DNA of 64,000 bases from Moringa oleifera. Lineage: Eukaryota; Streptophyta; Magnoliopsida; Brassicales; Moringaceae. The stretch lies in NCBI GenBank assembly GCA_021397835.1, contig JAJFZO010000049.1:6639001-6703000 (forward strand). The letters run 5' to 3'. The number at the start of each line of letters is the position of its first letter. Within the stretch, counting starts at the first letter, position 1. The notes under the pieces were generated by a model that was given only the letters and a program-made list of their open reading frames with translations, searched no databases and had not been told where the DNA came from. This document shows positions 27,506-36,860 of the stretch, piece after piece. The position numbers and the translations under genes are program-made.

Positions 27506-28199
27506 AAGATCGAAAAGCAATTTTTTAAAAAAAATAAGTAAAACTACAATTTTACCCTTAAGCAAAATATCTTATTTCTTCTCATCCTTTCTCCCATTCT
27601 CACTCTTTGTCTTTTCCCACTCTTTTGTCTTTTCCCTTTCTCCAAGCTCCAACACATAACCCCTTTTTCGGTCACCTGGCTCCTTTTTTGTTCCCAACTT
27701 AAGGTGAATAACATGAGTTCTTAATTAATTTTAGCTTAATTTTTTTATTTAACAATATGTTATTAGCTTATAATTCAGATAGACTTGTTTGATATTATGT
27801 TATATGCTTTAATGTCATATTATTAATTTAAAATTACTACTTTAAGATTTAATATTTTAAAAAAATCATTTAATGCGTATTTAGAAAAAAAAATTGTAAT
27901 ATTTTAAAAAATTAGTTTGAGATATTTTTAAATATATCATTAATTTGAATTGAAATTGTTTAGTGTATAAACATATTATTTAGTTTGCAAACTTAACTTT
28001 TGACTAAATTATTTTGTAATTATTAATTATAATATCAAACAACTACACATCCAAACTAAAAAGGACTTCTTTTGTACTTTGAAAGAAATAAGATAAATTA
28101 TCAAGTGGTTCAAGTTATCCGTTTTTTCATCATATTAGTGTTTAAGTTTCCATATTTAGATAAACGAAGTAAATTTAAAACAGTAAAGCATCATATAGT
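27506..28199. other. AT-rich spacer in right arm
   Basis: Counterpart of 11216-11985. Nothing coding was seen. It contains the block CACATAACCCCTTTTT and then AT-rich runs. Confidence 0.4.
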
Positions 28200-29305
28200 A
28201 TTAATATCTAACATTATGAACGTGATACTGGATTACACTTTCTAATAGAAATTTATCCTATTGAAAAGTTTGATGATATTTAGAAGATATATGTTGAAAT
28301 AAAGTCGTAGTTACCTATATTATCTAAGTACACCTTGACTGTGAATGAAAAACAAATTCAATAATTTCAAGTCTTTTAGTTTAAAAGATTTAACTAATAT
28401 GAATACTTAGCACGAAAAAAAAATGAAACATATATATATATTTTTTTGTTATTTCTTTGAGACTCATTGACTCAGTATTACATATTTATAATTGATGGCT
28501 TTTAAAGTTGAAAAATAATGGGTGGTAAGAAAATATCCATTCTGCAACATGAAAAGGATGTTTACTTATATTATAGATTGGTTATGGGAATTGAAAAAAC
28601 TTTTAAAATTTATTTCAACATATTGATAAAGTTATGAATATATTTTGTTTAAAAGAAACCTTAAGAAAATGATTACGAATCAAGACTTCATTAGAGATTG
28701 TGAAATGAATGGCCTTACAAAAGTATGCTTTCAAGAGTTATAATAAACCTATTGATTTATTAACTGTGGAAACTTCCTCAAATTGAAAAAATTGCAAGCA
28801 TCACGAAACAAAGAAATGGCTGAGGTACTTCTATTAAAAAATTCTCTATGGAATGTCAAGTATACATCACCAAAGATTCAAAAACAGTTACTGAAAAATT
28901 CTCTAATGAAGTGTAGCTAGAGATTCATGATGTCATTTGAGGTGCTAAATTTTGTATTCTTGTTAATGAATCGTTGATAATCTAATAAAGAATTGATGAC
29001 ACTCAATTTGAGGTATGTTTGATAGTGATGGATTAATTAGTAAATGTTTTTTTGAAATTATAAGTGTCGAGGACACAAGATCAAAAATTTTAAAAGTAAA
29101 TCGGTAATATATTTAATAGATTCAATTTATTAATTGAAAACTTGTGGTGTCAAGGATATAATGGTGGTAGCAATATGCAAGATGAATGAAATTATTTACA
29201 AGCTTTATCTCTTGAACATTGTTCATGTGTCTATTATGTGCATTGCTTTACACATTGGCTTCAGCTTGCTTTAGTGTAATGGTAAAGAAGGTGCATGATG
29301 ATTGA
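28200..29305 (+). pseudogene. Degenerate hAT transposase, 5' part (right-arm copy)
   Basis: Plus-strand frames give a TTF-type N-terminal trace (about 28230-28420), a GFKxxK-like segment near 28490, then ASRNKEMAEVLLLKNSLWNV and TSPKIQKQLLKNS at about 28800-28910. Core remnants at about 28970-29280 include NKELMTLNLRYV, GVKDIMVVAICKMNEI, and a histidine-containing stretch ending in LL. The C-terminal half is cut off at the hairpin at 29297. Stops and frameshifts abound. Inactive. Confidence 0.75.
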
Positions 29306-29335
29306 CTCACTGATGCTATCAGTGAGTCAATCATC
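29297..29335. repeat. Perfect 18-bp hairpin at rearrangement breakpoint
   Basis: Arms 29297-29314 (GATGATTGACTCACTGAT) and 29318-29335 are exact reverse complements separated by the 3-bp loop GCT. It lies exactly where the inverted repeat arm ends and the protease C upstream flank begins. The corresponding left-arm sequence near 7990-8010 (GGATGATTGACTGACTGG) has only one half. Confidence 0.9.
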
Positions 29336-29731
29336 CATATGTCTGCTTTAATGTAAACCTCACAATTGAAAGAATGAAACGGTGTGCTGACAGCATTGTT
29401 ATCTATTCCAAGTTAGAGAATTTAATTAGATGCAAACCATGAAGACTAAACTTACACTGAATCCCAATAAGTTTTTAGGGATTTAAACTCTGACCATTAT
29501 CATGTCAGTATGCAAGCAATAAGACAAGTTAGAAGTAGAGGAGCTTACTAAAACTACGTTATTTAAACAACTAATTCTGAGTCCGAATCAGAACGTTTTA
29601 TCAGGCAAGTCGGCAAGCAAATTAAGCTTTCCCACCATCCAGACACGTCAAGCTGTTGTAAGAGAATGTTTTCCTATATAAATCCCATGAGTAGTCCGTG
29701 TCAGATCATCAATTAGAAGCAGCTGCAAGCC
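29336..29731 (+). promoter_or_regulatory. Protease C upstream region
   Basis: This is homologous to the promoters of A, B and D. The TATA box CTATATAAATCCC is at 29673-29685, about 50 bp before the start codon. GACACGTCAAGCTG, containing the ABRE/G-box-like and W-box cores, is at about 29641-29655. The upstream homology stops at the hairpin, so C keeps only about 400 bp of the shared flank. Confidence 0.65.
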
Positions 29732-30853
29732 ATGGAGTTCGCAAACAAGAACCACTCCTATTTCTTGATTTTGACAGTCGTTTTGGGAGCCTGTGTTTCT
29801 CTAGCAACCTCCCGCACACTCCAGGAAGAGTACATGCAGAGGAAGCATGAACAATGGATGAGTCATTATGGACGTGTTTACGAAGACATCAACGAGAAGG
29901 AGAAGCGCTTTGATATATTCAAGCAAAATGTTGCACTTATAGAATCTTTCAACAATGCTAGGGACAAACCTTACAAGCTCAGCGTCAATCAATTTGCAGA
30001 TCTTACAAATGAAGAGTTCAAAGCCTCACGAAATAGGTACAAGGGTCATATGTGTTCCCCGAGGACAACCTCTTTCAAGTATGAAAATGTCAGTGCCGCA
30101 CCATCGGCCATGGACTGGAGGAAGGAAGGAGCTGTCACACCCATTAAAGACCAAGGCCAATGCGGTAACTACCCTCCTATCAGCATACGTATCATAAGTA
30201 CTTTAAAGACTGTAAACTCTTTGTTTCTTCTCTCTAACCCTTAGTGACGTCAAAATGTAGGATGCTGCTGGGCATTCTCAGCAGTGGCAGCCATGGAAGG
30301 GATCACTAAGTTATCAACCGGTAAACTGATCTCTTTATCCGAGCAAGAGCTGGTTGATTGTGATACAAAGGGTGAGGACCAAGGGTGTGAGGGTGGTTTA
30401 ATGGATAATGCTTTCCAATTCATCCAGCAGAACAAGGGCCTTGATACTGAAACTAATTACCCATACAAAGGAGTTGATGGCACATGCAACACAAAGAAAG
30501 AAGCCGAGCATGCAGCCAAGATCAGTGGGTACGAAGATGTGCCTGCCAACAGTGAAGAAGCACTCCTGAAAGCAGTGGCTAATCAGCCAGTTTCTGTTGC
30601 AATTGATGCCGGGGGTTCCGAGTTCCAGTTCTACTCGAGTGGTATCTTCACAGGAGACTGTGGGACCGAGCTTGACCACGGCGTCACTGCTGTTGGTTAT
30701 GGAGTGAGTGACGATGGCACCAAGTATTGGCTGGTGAAGAACTCATGGGGTGCTGAATGGGGCGAGGAAGGGTACATCAGGATGCAGAGAGATGTTGATG
30801 CGAAGGAAGGCCTCTGCGGCATAGCAATGGAGGCCTCTTACCCAACTGCATGA
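29732..30853 (+). CDS. SAG39-like papain-family cysteine protease, copy C
   Basis: Exon 1 is 29732-30164 and exon 2 is 30261-30853, with a 96-bp GT-AG intron; the product is 341 aa. Architecture is as in A: signal peptide, I29 prodomain, QCGCCWAFS loop across the splice, and intact catalytic His and Asn. It differs from B by a handful of residues (FLILTVV in the signal peptide, NNARD for NNAKD, SWGAEWG for SWGTEWG). It is the only full copy on the plus strand and belongs to the inverted right-hand block. Predicted functional. Confidence 0.95.
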
Positions 30854-31140
30854 TTTCCAAATTCAAATACCGTATTGGCCACTGTTTCTTGTGCTATAAA
30901 CTGTGTAATCAACTGGCTGTCAAGTTTTCCTCTCCCTGCATTTTTAGATTCTTTTAACAAAGAGGAGTCTGTAAAAGTATTTGTTGTTATAACAAAGCAT
31001 CTCAGTTTGCAATTAAGTCATACCCTGCATTTTCCCTGAGTCATAGCAGAGACTGACCATCTGGATTTGGATCAAGTTAACAAATCAGTATAAAACAGAA
31101 AACCACGAACGAAAATATGAGAACTGTACCGAAAGATAAT
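30854..31140 (+). other. Protease C 3' flank
   Basis: Conserved 3' UTR-like sequence shared with all copies (CAACTGGCTGTCAAG, GAGGAGTCTGTAAAAGTA). Homology to the copy A 3' flank ends near AAAGATAATG at 31140, where LINE-like sequence begins. Confidence 0.6.
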
Positions 31141-31547
31141 GCCATCATCGTTGTCCGTTTCTTGGGTTAGTGCATGATCGAAGGTGCTTCAGAAGTTTTC
31201 TTAACATGATGGAAACTGCACTTGAAGAAATGTGGAATAAACTGAAACTCACGGATGAGGTAACAGATATCGGTTGCTGTCGACGATGCATGGCTCTCTA
31301 CAACGTATGAAGCAGGGACAAACTGTCTGGTTGGGAAGCTTTTTCAGAATCGCCCGTACAACATGGAAACCATGAAAAGCATGTTTTCTAAGACCTGAAA
31401 GGTGTCTGCGATTCTGTCAATACGAGAAGTGAGTGGTCGGGTTTACGTCTTCCCTTTTATGGATCTGGTTGAGAAGGTAATACGACAGCCCCATCGAAAA
31501 ACTTGGGGTTCCACAAAACTCCCACTAGAGAATCCTGCCGAAGACAC
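31141..31547 (+). pseudogene. DUF4283-type fragment (plant LINE ORF1-like)
   Basis: A higher-GC block contains broken frames resembling the DUF4283 domain found in plant LINE ORF1 proteins. From about 31209 it reads ETALEEMWNKLKLTDE. After a frameshift come DDAWLSTTYEAGTNCLVGKL and RPYNMETMKSMFSKT, then VREVSGRVYVF-like and VEKV. It is limited to about 340 bp and bounded by unrelated duplicated segments. It fits a LINE fragment captured or inserted at the junction between protease C and the Agenet 2 block. Inactive. Confidence 0.65.
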
Positions 31548-32055
31548 GATAGTTAAATGTTAATTTGCTAATATGATGACATGCTAATGACTTATAAACT
31601 GAAATTTTGAGACCGGTAATATCACATGAAATTTTGTTTGGTGATTTTGAATTTTTTCATTTTCTTTTTAATGTGAGATATTTTAATCAATTCCTCTTAC
31701 ACATTTGATTATAAATTCTGATAGAAATTAAATGGTTTTGGATCTTTTCAAAGCAAAAAAAAAAAAGTAACAAAAATTAAAGTTTATTATACAGTTATAA
31801 ACTGAATGACTCAATCCAAATTTATGAAAAAATAAAAAATTGCCGCCTCATGGCGGGAATATTTAAAATATTTCTTTCACAATTTGACTAGGAGTAAAAT
31901 TTTGAGCCAGAGCAACTTCTTGCCGTCCAAGAAAGAAAATTCTCTTTATATAAGGTATGAGGCCCAAGTAGCCATCATATGCAGCATTAGGTTCTTCCTT
32001 TATTCTCAATTCTCGCTTATTCTTCACCAACTTATAGCTCCAGGTTTCAAGAACA

Positions 32056-32481
32056 ATGGAATTCTGCATCGGTGACAAGGTTGAAATAAGCAGCAAGGAA
32101 GAAGGATTCATGGGTTCATATTACTCAGCTACTATCACCGAGAGGCTCAGAGAAGATTTGTATAAAGTTATGTACAAGAACTTGTTGAAGGATGATGAAT
32201 CTGGGCCCTTGTTTGAGGTTGTTTCTGCAGACGAAATCCGGCCATTGCCTCCCAAATTCGACTTGGTAAGTACATTTCATGTATCCGAGAAAGTCGATGC
32301 TTTTGACAACGATGGCTGGTGGGTTGGAGAGGTCACTAGTAAAAGAACAAACATGTATTCTGTGTACTTTCCGAATACTGGAGACGAGATTGTTTACCCT
32401 TTTCGTCGACTGAGGCCTCACTTGGATTGGCATGACGGTGAATGGGTTTCTTCCAACAACATTGTGGGATCGAGAAGATGA
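32056..32481 (+). CDS. Small Agenet/Tudor-like protein, copy 2
   Basis: Single exon, 141 aa, with two Agenet modules as in copy 1: GDKVEISSKEEGFMGSYYSA in the first and HVSEKVDAFDNDGWWVGEV in the second. Aromatic residues expected in Tudor-like cages are present (YY, F, WW, Y). The TATA box TTTATATAAGG near 31943 lies about 110 bp upstream. A downstream frame (32442-32630) overlaps but has no domain, so the stop at 32479-32481 is accepted. The gene is convergent with protease D. A chromatin-reader role is inferred from the domain only; the short length leaves open a truncated or decaying gene. Confidence 0.75.
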   Translation: MEFCIGDKVEISSKEEGFMGSYYSATITERLREDLYKVMYKNLLKDDESGPLFEVVSADEIRPLPPKFDLVSTFHVSEKVDAFDNDGWWVGEVTSKRTNMYSVYFPNTGDEIVYPFRRLRPHLDWHDGEWVSSNNIVGSRR

Positions 32482-32707
32482 GAGAGATGTTGCCCAAAAA
32501 GAATCCCGAAGTATTTAACATGAGACAAAAGCAGATGAAGTCCCAAGTTCAAGCAATTACATTTCAGGATTTTAAATTAGTTTGTTTTCATCTTTTTACT
32601 TTTAAATTTTGTCGTAAGTACTTTCTTTGAATCTAGTCCAATAAGCTTCTTGAGTTTATGTTAGTTTATTAGTTTCATTCTATTTATTAGAATGTTAAAA
32701 TGTCTTT

Positions 32708-32783
32708 CATTCTGTGTGAATGCTATGAAGATCTAGCCTGTGGTAGTGGGATCTGCAGTGTCGTTTTGGCTGGGCGTCGGTTT
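32708..32783 (+). pseudogene. KARI exon 8 fragment
   Basis: 76 bp matches the 3' end of KARI exon 8 (CATTCTGTGTGAATGCTATG onward to the GGGCGTCG region). It encodes CECYEDLACGSG and SVVLAGRRF in the KARI frame. It is the plus-strand twin of 16709-16784. The boundary at the right coincides with the KARI exon end, and then the protease-flank sequence beginning CATTTGCAGGCC follows. Confidence 0.9.
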
Positions 32784-33303
32784 CATGTCATTTGCAGGCC
32801 TGTCTCAGTGACCATGTACTGAGAGCATATCTTCGTCACTGCATACTATGTAGGCCAAAAAATTCTTCTCCTACATGATTAAATCAAGTAACATACTATG
32901 AATTTGCTTTCAGTAAGAAGCAAAGGCTTCCTTTTTGTTTTCATACACTCCCACATCAGACTAAACATGATGCCCTTTCTGGAATGTTTCATATACTTCT
33001 TTTGGTAGGTTACACATTATGTTTTGGTCCAGGTCTCACCTTTTTTTCGTGGTTTTCTTGTTTATACTGATTTGTTAACTTGATCCAAATCCAGATGGTC
33101 AGTCTCTGCTATGATTCAGAGTAAACGCAGGGTATGAATTGATTTCAAACTGAGATGCTTTGTTATAACAACAAATACTTTTACAGACTCCTCTCTGTTA
33201 AGAGAATCTAAAAATGCAGGGAGAGGAAAACTTAATAGCCAGTTGATCACACAGTTTATATAACACAAGAAACAGTGGCCAATATGGTATTTGAATTTGG
33301 AAA
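32784..33303. other. Protease D 3' flank
   Basis: Noncoding; shared with 5975-6470 and, inverted, with 16142-16708. Contains the likely protease 3' UTR. Confidence 0.6.
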
Positions 33304-34425
33304 TCATGCAGTTGGATAAGAGGCCTCCATTGCTATGCCGCAGAGGCCTTCCTTCGCATCAACATCTCTCTGCATCCTGATGTACCCTTCCTCACCCCAT
33401 TCAGTACCCCATGAGTTCTTCACCAGCCAATACTTGGTGCCATCGTCACTCACTCCATAGCCAACAGCAGTGACGCCATGGTCAAGCTCAGTCCCACAGT
33501 CTCCTGTGAAGACACCACTTGAGTAGAACTGGAACTCGAAACCCCCGGCATCAATTGCAACAGAAACTGGCTGATTAGCCACTGCTTTCAGGAGTGCTTC
33601 TTCACTGTTGGCAGGCACATCTTCGTATCCACTGATCTTTGCTGCATGCTCGGCTTCTTTCTTTGTGTTGCATGTGCCATCAACTCCTTTGTACGGGTAA
33701 CTAGTTTCAGTATCGAGGCCCTTGTTCTGCTCGATGAATTGGAAGGCATCATCCATTAAACCGCCCTCACACCCTTGGTCCTCACCCTTTGTGTCACAAT
33801 CAACCAGCTCTTGCTCGGATAAAGAGATCAGTTTACCAGTTGATAGCTTAGTGATCCCTTCCATGGCTGCCACTGCTGAGAATGCCCAGCAACATCCTAA
33901 ATTTTGACGTCACTAAGGGTTAGAGAGAAGAAACAAAGAATTTAAAGTCTTTAAAGTACTTATGATACATATGATGATAGGAGAGCAGTTACCGCATTGG
34001 CCTTGGTCTTTAATGGGTGTGACAGCTCCTTCCTTCCTCCAGTCCATGGCGGATGGTGCGGCACTGACATTTTCATACTTGAAAGAGGGTGTCCTCGGGG
34101 AACACATATGACCCTTGTACCTATTTCGTGAGGCTTTGAACTCTTCATTTGTAAGATCTGCAAATTGATTGACGCTGAGCTTGTAAGGTTTGTCCTTAGC
34201 ATTGTTGAAAGATTCTATAAGTGCCACATTTTGCTTGAATATATCAAAGCGCTTCTCCTTCTCGTTGACATCTTCGTAAACACGTCCATAATGACTCATC
34301 CATTGTTCATGCTTCCTCTGCATGTACTCTTCTTGGAGAGTGCGGGAGGTTGCTAGAGAAACACAAGCTCCCAAAACGACAATCAAAGCCAAGAAATAGG
34401 AGTGGTGCCTGTTTGCGAGCTCCAT
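33304..34425 (-). CDS. SAG39-like papain-family cysteine protease, copy D
   Basis: Exon 1 is 33993-34425 and exon 2 is 33304-33896, with a 96-bp intron; the product is 341 aa. Domain order and catalytic residues are as in A-C. It is the most diverged of the four: [11 protein letters not shown] start, ALIVVLGA signal core, [10 protein letters not shown] for [32 protein letters not shown]. Changes are conservative and frames are intact, so it is likely functional. It is head-to-head with the truncated Agenet 3, about 1.1 kb apart. Its exon 2 end is copied as the fragment at 15932-16141. Confidence 0.95.
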
Positions 34426-35530
34426 GACTTGCAGCTGTTTCTAATTGATGATCAGACACGGACCACTCATGGGATTTATATAGGAAAACTTCTCTTACAA
34501 TGGCGTAACGTGTCTGGATGGTGGGAAAGCTTAATTTGCTTACTGAATTGCCTGATAAAACGTTATGATTTAGACTCAGAATTAGTTGTTTAAGTAACAT
34601 AGTTTTAGTAAGCGCTTCTACTTCTAACTTGTCTTATTGCTTGCATACTGATAAAATAAGGGTCAGCGATTAAATCCCTAAAACTTTTTGAGATTCAGTG
34701 CAAGTTTAGTCTGTTAATTTTCTATCTAATTAAATTCTCTAACTTGGAATAGAAAACAATGCTGTCAGCGTACCGTTTCATTCTTTCAACTGTGAGGTTG
34801 ACATCAGAGAAGCATTGATGCCGATAGAATAATGGCTTAGAAATGTTAGCAGAAGATGCGAAGCACAAAATTAAAGCTGTACTCGGACTGCAAATGATTT
34901 TACCATTTTCTGAAGTACCACCATGATCGTGCAGTGGTGAATGATACAAGAAGTGGATTGTCACTTCATATACCTTAACCCTTAATGAGTTCAGTCAGAT
35001 TGAGACTGGCAATATCACATGAAATATTGTTTGGCGATTTTGAGTTTTGCCAATTTCATTTTTTGTAATAGATGTGGGATAATTTAATCATCTTTCCCTT
35101 ACATGTTGGTTCATGAACTGGAAAAGCAGTAATTCATTTTCACTGATTATTGAGTTCAAACTTCTGAAATTAACCTGCTGATTCTGATACCAATTAAATG
35201 GCCCTGGACCTTCTCAAGTCCAAATATATATATATATATATAGCTCAATAACTGAAGTTTCTTTCACAGTTGCAAAATGTTTGATCCAATAATCGAAACC
35301 TATCAACAAATAAAAGATTGCGGCCTCATGGCTGAAATTTTTGAAATATTTCTGTCACAATTGGACGGGGAGTACAATTCTAAACCAAGGCAGGTACTTG
35401 TCTGAAAAAGAAAATTCTCTTCATATAAGGTATGAGACCCAAGCAGTCATGACATGCGGCATTACCTTCTCTCTTTATTCTCAGTTCTCTCTAATTCTTT
35501 GCGAGCTTACAGCTCCAAAATTCGACAAAA
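34426..35530. other. Intergenic region between protease D and Agenet 3
   Basis: Contains the protease D TATA box (about 34470-34485, minus strand) and ACGTGTC motif, the shared upstream flank, an (AT)n run at about 35224-35242, and the Agenet 3 promoter with CTTCATATAAGG near 35418. This is the most complete surviving spacer of the protease-Agenet head-to-head unit. Confidence 0.6.
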
Positions 35531-35728
35531 ATGGGATTCTGCAACAGTGATAAGATTGAAATATGTAACAAGGAAAAACGATTCATGGGTTCATATCATG
35601 CAGCTACTATCACCAAGAGGCTCAGTGAAGACTCGTATAAAGTTCTGTTCAAGAACTTCTTGAAGGATGATCAATCTGCAGGGCTCTTGTTTGAGGTAGT
35701 CTTCACTGATGAAATCTGGTCATTGTAA
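35531..35728 (+). pseudogene. Truncated Agenet gene, copy 3
   Basis: 65 codons begin MGFCNSDKIEICNKEKRFMG and run to TDEIWSL before a stop. Only the first Agenet module is present, with several changed residues. The whole second module of copies 1 and 2 is missing. Similarity to the other copies ends where MITE-like AT-rich sequence starts (about 35730), so the gene was cut by an insertion or deletion at that point. It is probably nonfunctional. Confidence 0.75.
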
Positions 35729-35734
35729 ATTCTG

Positions 35735-36003
35735 TTGTTTTTAAAAAAAATTAATATTATAAATTTTTTAAAAAATATATTTTTAATACTCAAAAAATTA
35801 TGAAAAGTTTGTGACACCAACTTAAGTATTAAAAATTTTCAAGTTAAAATTTTTTTATAAGATTTTTAATTTGAATACTTCTAATTTTTTTATTTTTTGA
35901 TAATGTTCAATTTAGATCAAATTAATAAATGTGTGATTTTTAATTTTTCAATATAAAGTTTCATTGGTAATATAAAGTAAACATTAACATTTTATGAAAC
36001 TAT
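35735..36003. mobile_element. Half copy of the palindromic MITE
   Basis: It matches the right half of the MITE family. It contains the block around ATTATGAAAAGTTTGTGA, the AATTTTTTTATTTTTTGATAATG region and the terminal AATATAAAGTAAACATTAAC. The left half is absent. It abuts the broken Agenet 3 gene. Confidence 0.6.
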
Positions 36004-36229
36004 TATCTAATTTTTTATTGTTATTTTTAATAAAAAAATTAATTATATTAAAAAACTTACATTTTAATCATGATATTAATTTAAAACTTATATAAAAAAT
36101 TATATTAATTTTAAACTCACATTATATCTCCTTTGCAATGTGAAAGTTCCATCCATAAAATTGGTTAAAGTTAACAAAAACACATATTTACAGCATGTGC
36201 TTGTTAAGTATACAATTACTGTAAAGACT

Positions 36230-36860
36230 TATTATCATCACCACTAATCTCCATCTGCTCTGCATTAGCATTCCCATCTTGTCCCACTTCAGTAGCCCCA
36301 AAGCAGTCTTTTTTTGAAGCTTCACGCTGTTCTGCAGTGAATGCTTTTTGGTCACTCTTAATAATCACCAACTTCTTCCGCTTGCCTTGGAGAACAAATT
36401 TTCTTAGGATGTACCTTAAAGGAATGACAGATTCATTTTATGTTTTTCCATGTCATTCTATAGTAAAAATCCTCAATGCATCTCCCGCCATTGATGCCTA
36501 AACTTCAAGAATGATAAGGTATTCTGATGGTGAAGATACACTTTGCACACTGAGAATCTGCATACAATCAAGAAGATCCAAAGACATGATACGGATGGTG
36601 TTGTCGTAAGAACCAACCCCAAAAAAAGTGAGATCTCTATCTTCCTTCAGGAACTGGGGCAATGTCCAAGCAAGCAACATCTCGAGACACTTCATATTCC
36701 TCCACCTCCACTAGTTGACTAGTCATATCCAAGTTGAAATATATAAATTCCCCTCTAGTTAGTGTGATAACAATTTGAAGTCTGTTGGGGCCGACCTTAA
36801 CAATTGATCGTTTTCTAAGAGTTTGCGCTCATCAATATGGCCATCCGTTTTAATGTTTGT
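36230..36860 (-). pseudogene. Splicing factor 3B subunit 3 (SF3b130)-like gene fragment
   Basis: Minus-strand frames match plant SF3b130/SAP130, a large beta-propeller subunit of the U2 snRNP SF3b complex. About 36500-36790 reads GPNRLQIVIT, then DVACLDIAPVP, FGVGSYDNTIRIMSLD and DCMQILSVQSVSS. About 36240-36420 reads LRKFVLQGKRKKLVIIKSDQ, AFTAEQREASKKDC and DGNANAEQME. An upstream trace (IKTDGHIDE) lies near 36840. Frameshifts and stops occur, and the parts between the two blocks (over 100 residues in the family) and the N- and C-terminal ends are missing. It looks like a partial duplicate or decayed retrocopy rather than a working gene. Confidence 0.8.

Larger units (their letters stand above)
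23565..29305 (-). repeat. 5.7-kb inverted repeat, right arm
   Basis: This is the reverse complement of about 10139-15945. Contents in order are the acidic GAT tract, MITE, CACTA-like end, gypsy gag-pol (minus) and hAT transposase (plus). The arm stops at about 29300, in the middle of the hAT coding region, at a perfect hairpin, and then switches to the upstream flank of protease C. The left edge begins CTCCTGTAAAGA, which resembles CTCCTGTGAAGA of the protease exon. Confidence 0.85.
31548..33512 (+). repeat. 2-kb segment duplicated in inverted orientation at 15.9-17.9 kb
   Basis: The segment contains the Agenet 2 promoter and gene, the KARI exon 8 fragment, the protease 3' flank and the first 200 bp of protease D exon 2 as read from the stop. 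Its inverted partner ends inside the protease exon, so this locus, where protease D is complete, is likely the older arrangement. Confidence 0.8.

Noticed and set aside
29297..29335. Hairpin considered as a transcription terminator or microRNA precursor
   Set aside because: Arms are only 18 bp with a 3-bp loop, too short for a plant miRNA precursor; its position at the inversion junction explains it better.
30398..30679. 93-codon antisense frames inside exon 2 of each protease (also at 6645, 18313)
   Set aside because: They occur at the same place in every copy because exon 2 is nearly identical; they have no family and are missing or changed in copy D.
32442..32630. 62-codon frame overlapping the Agenet 2 stop (also 16862-17050)
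   Set aside because: Conserved only because the 2-kb block is duplicated; it does not extend the Agenet domains and looks like 3' UTR.
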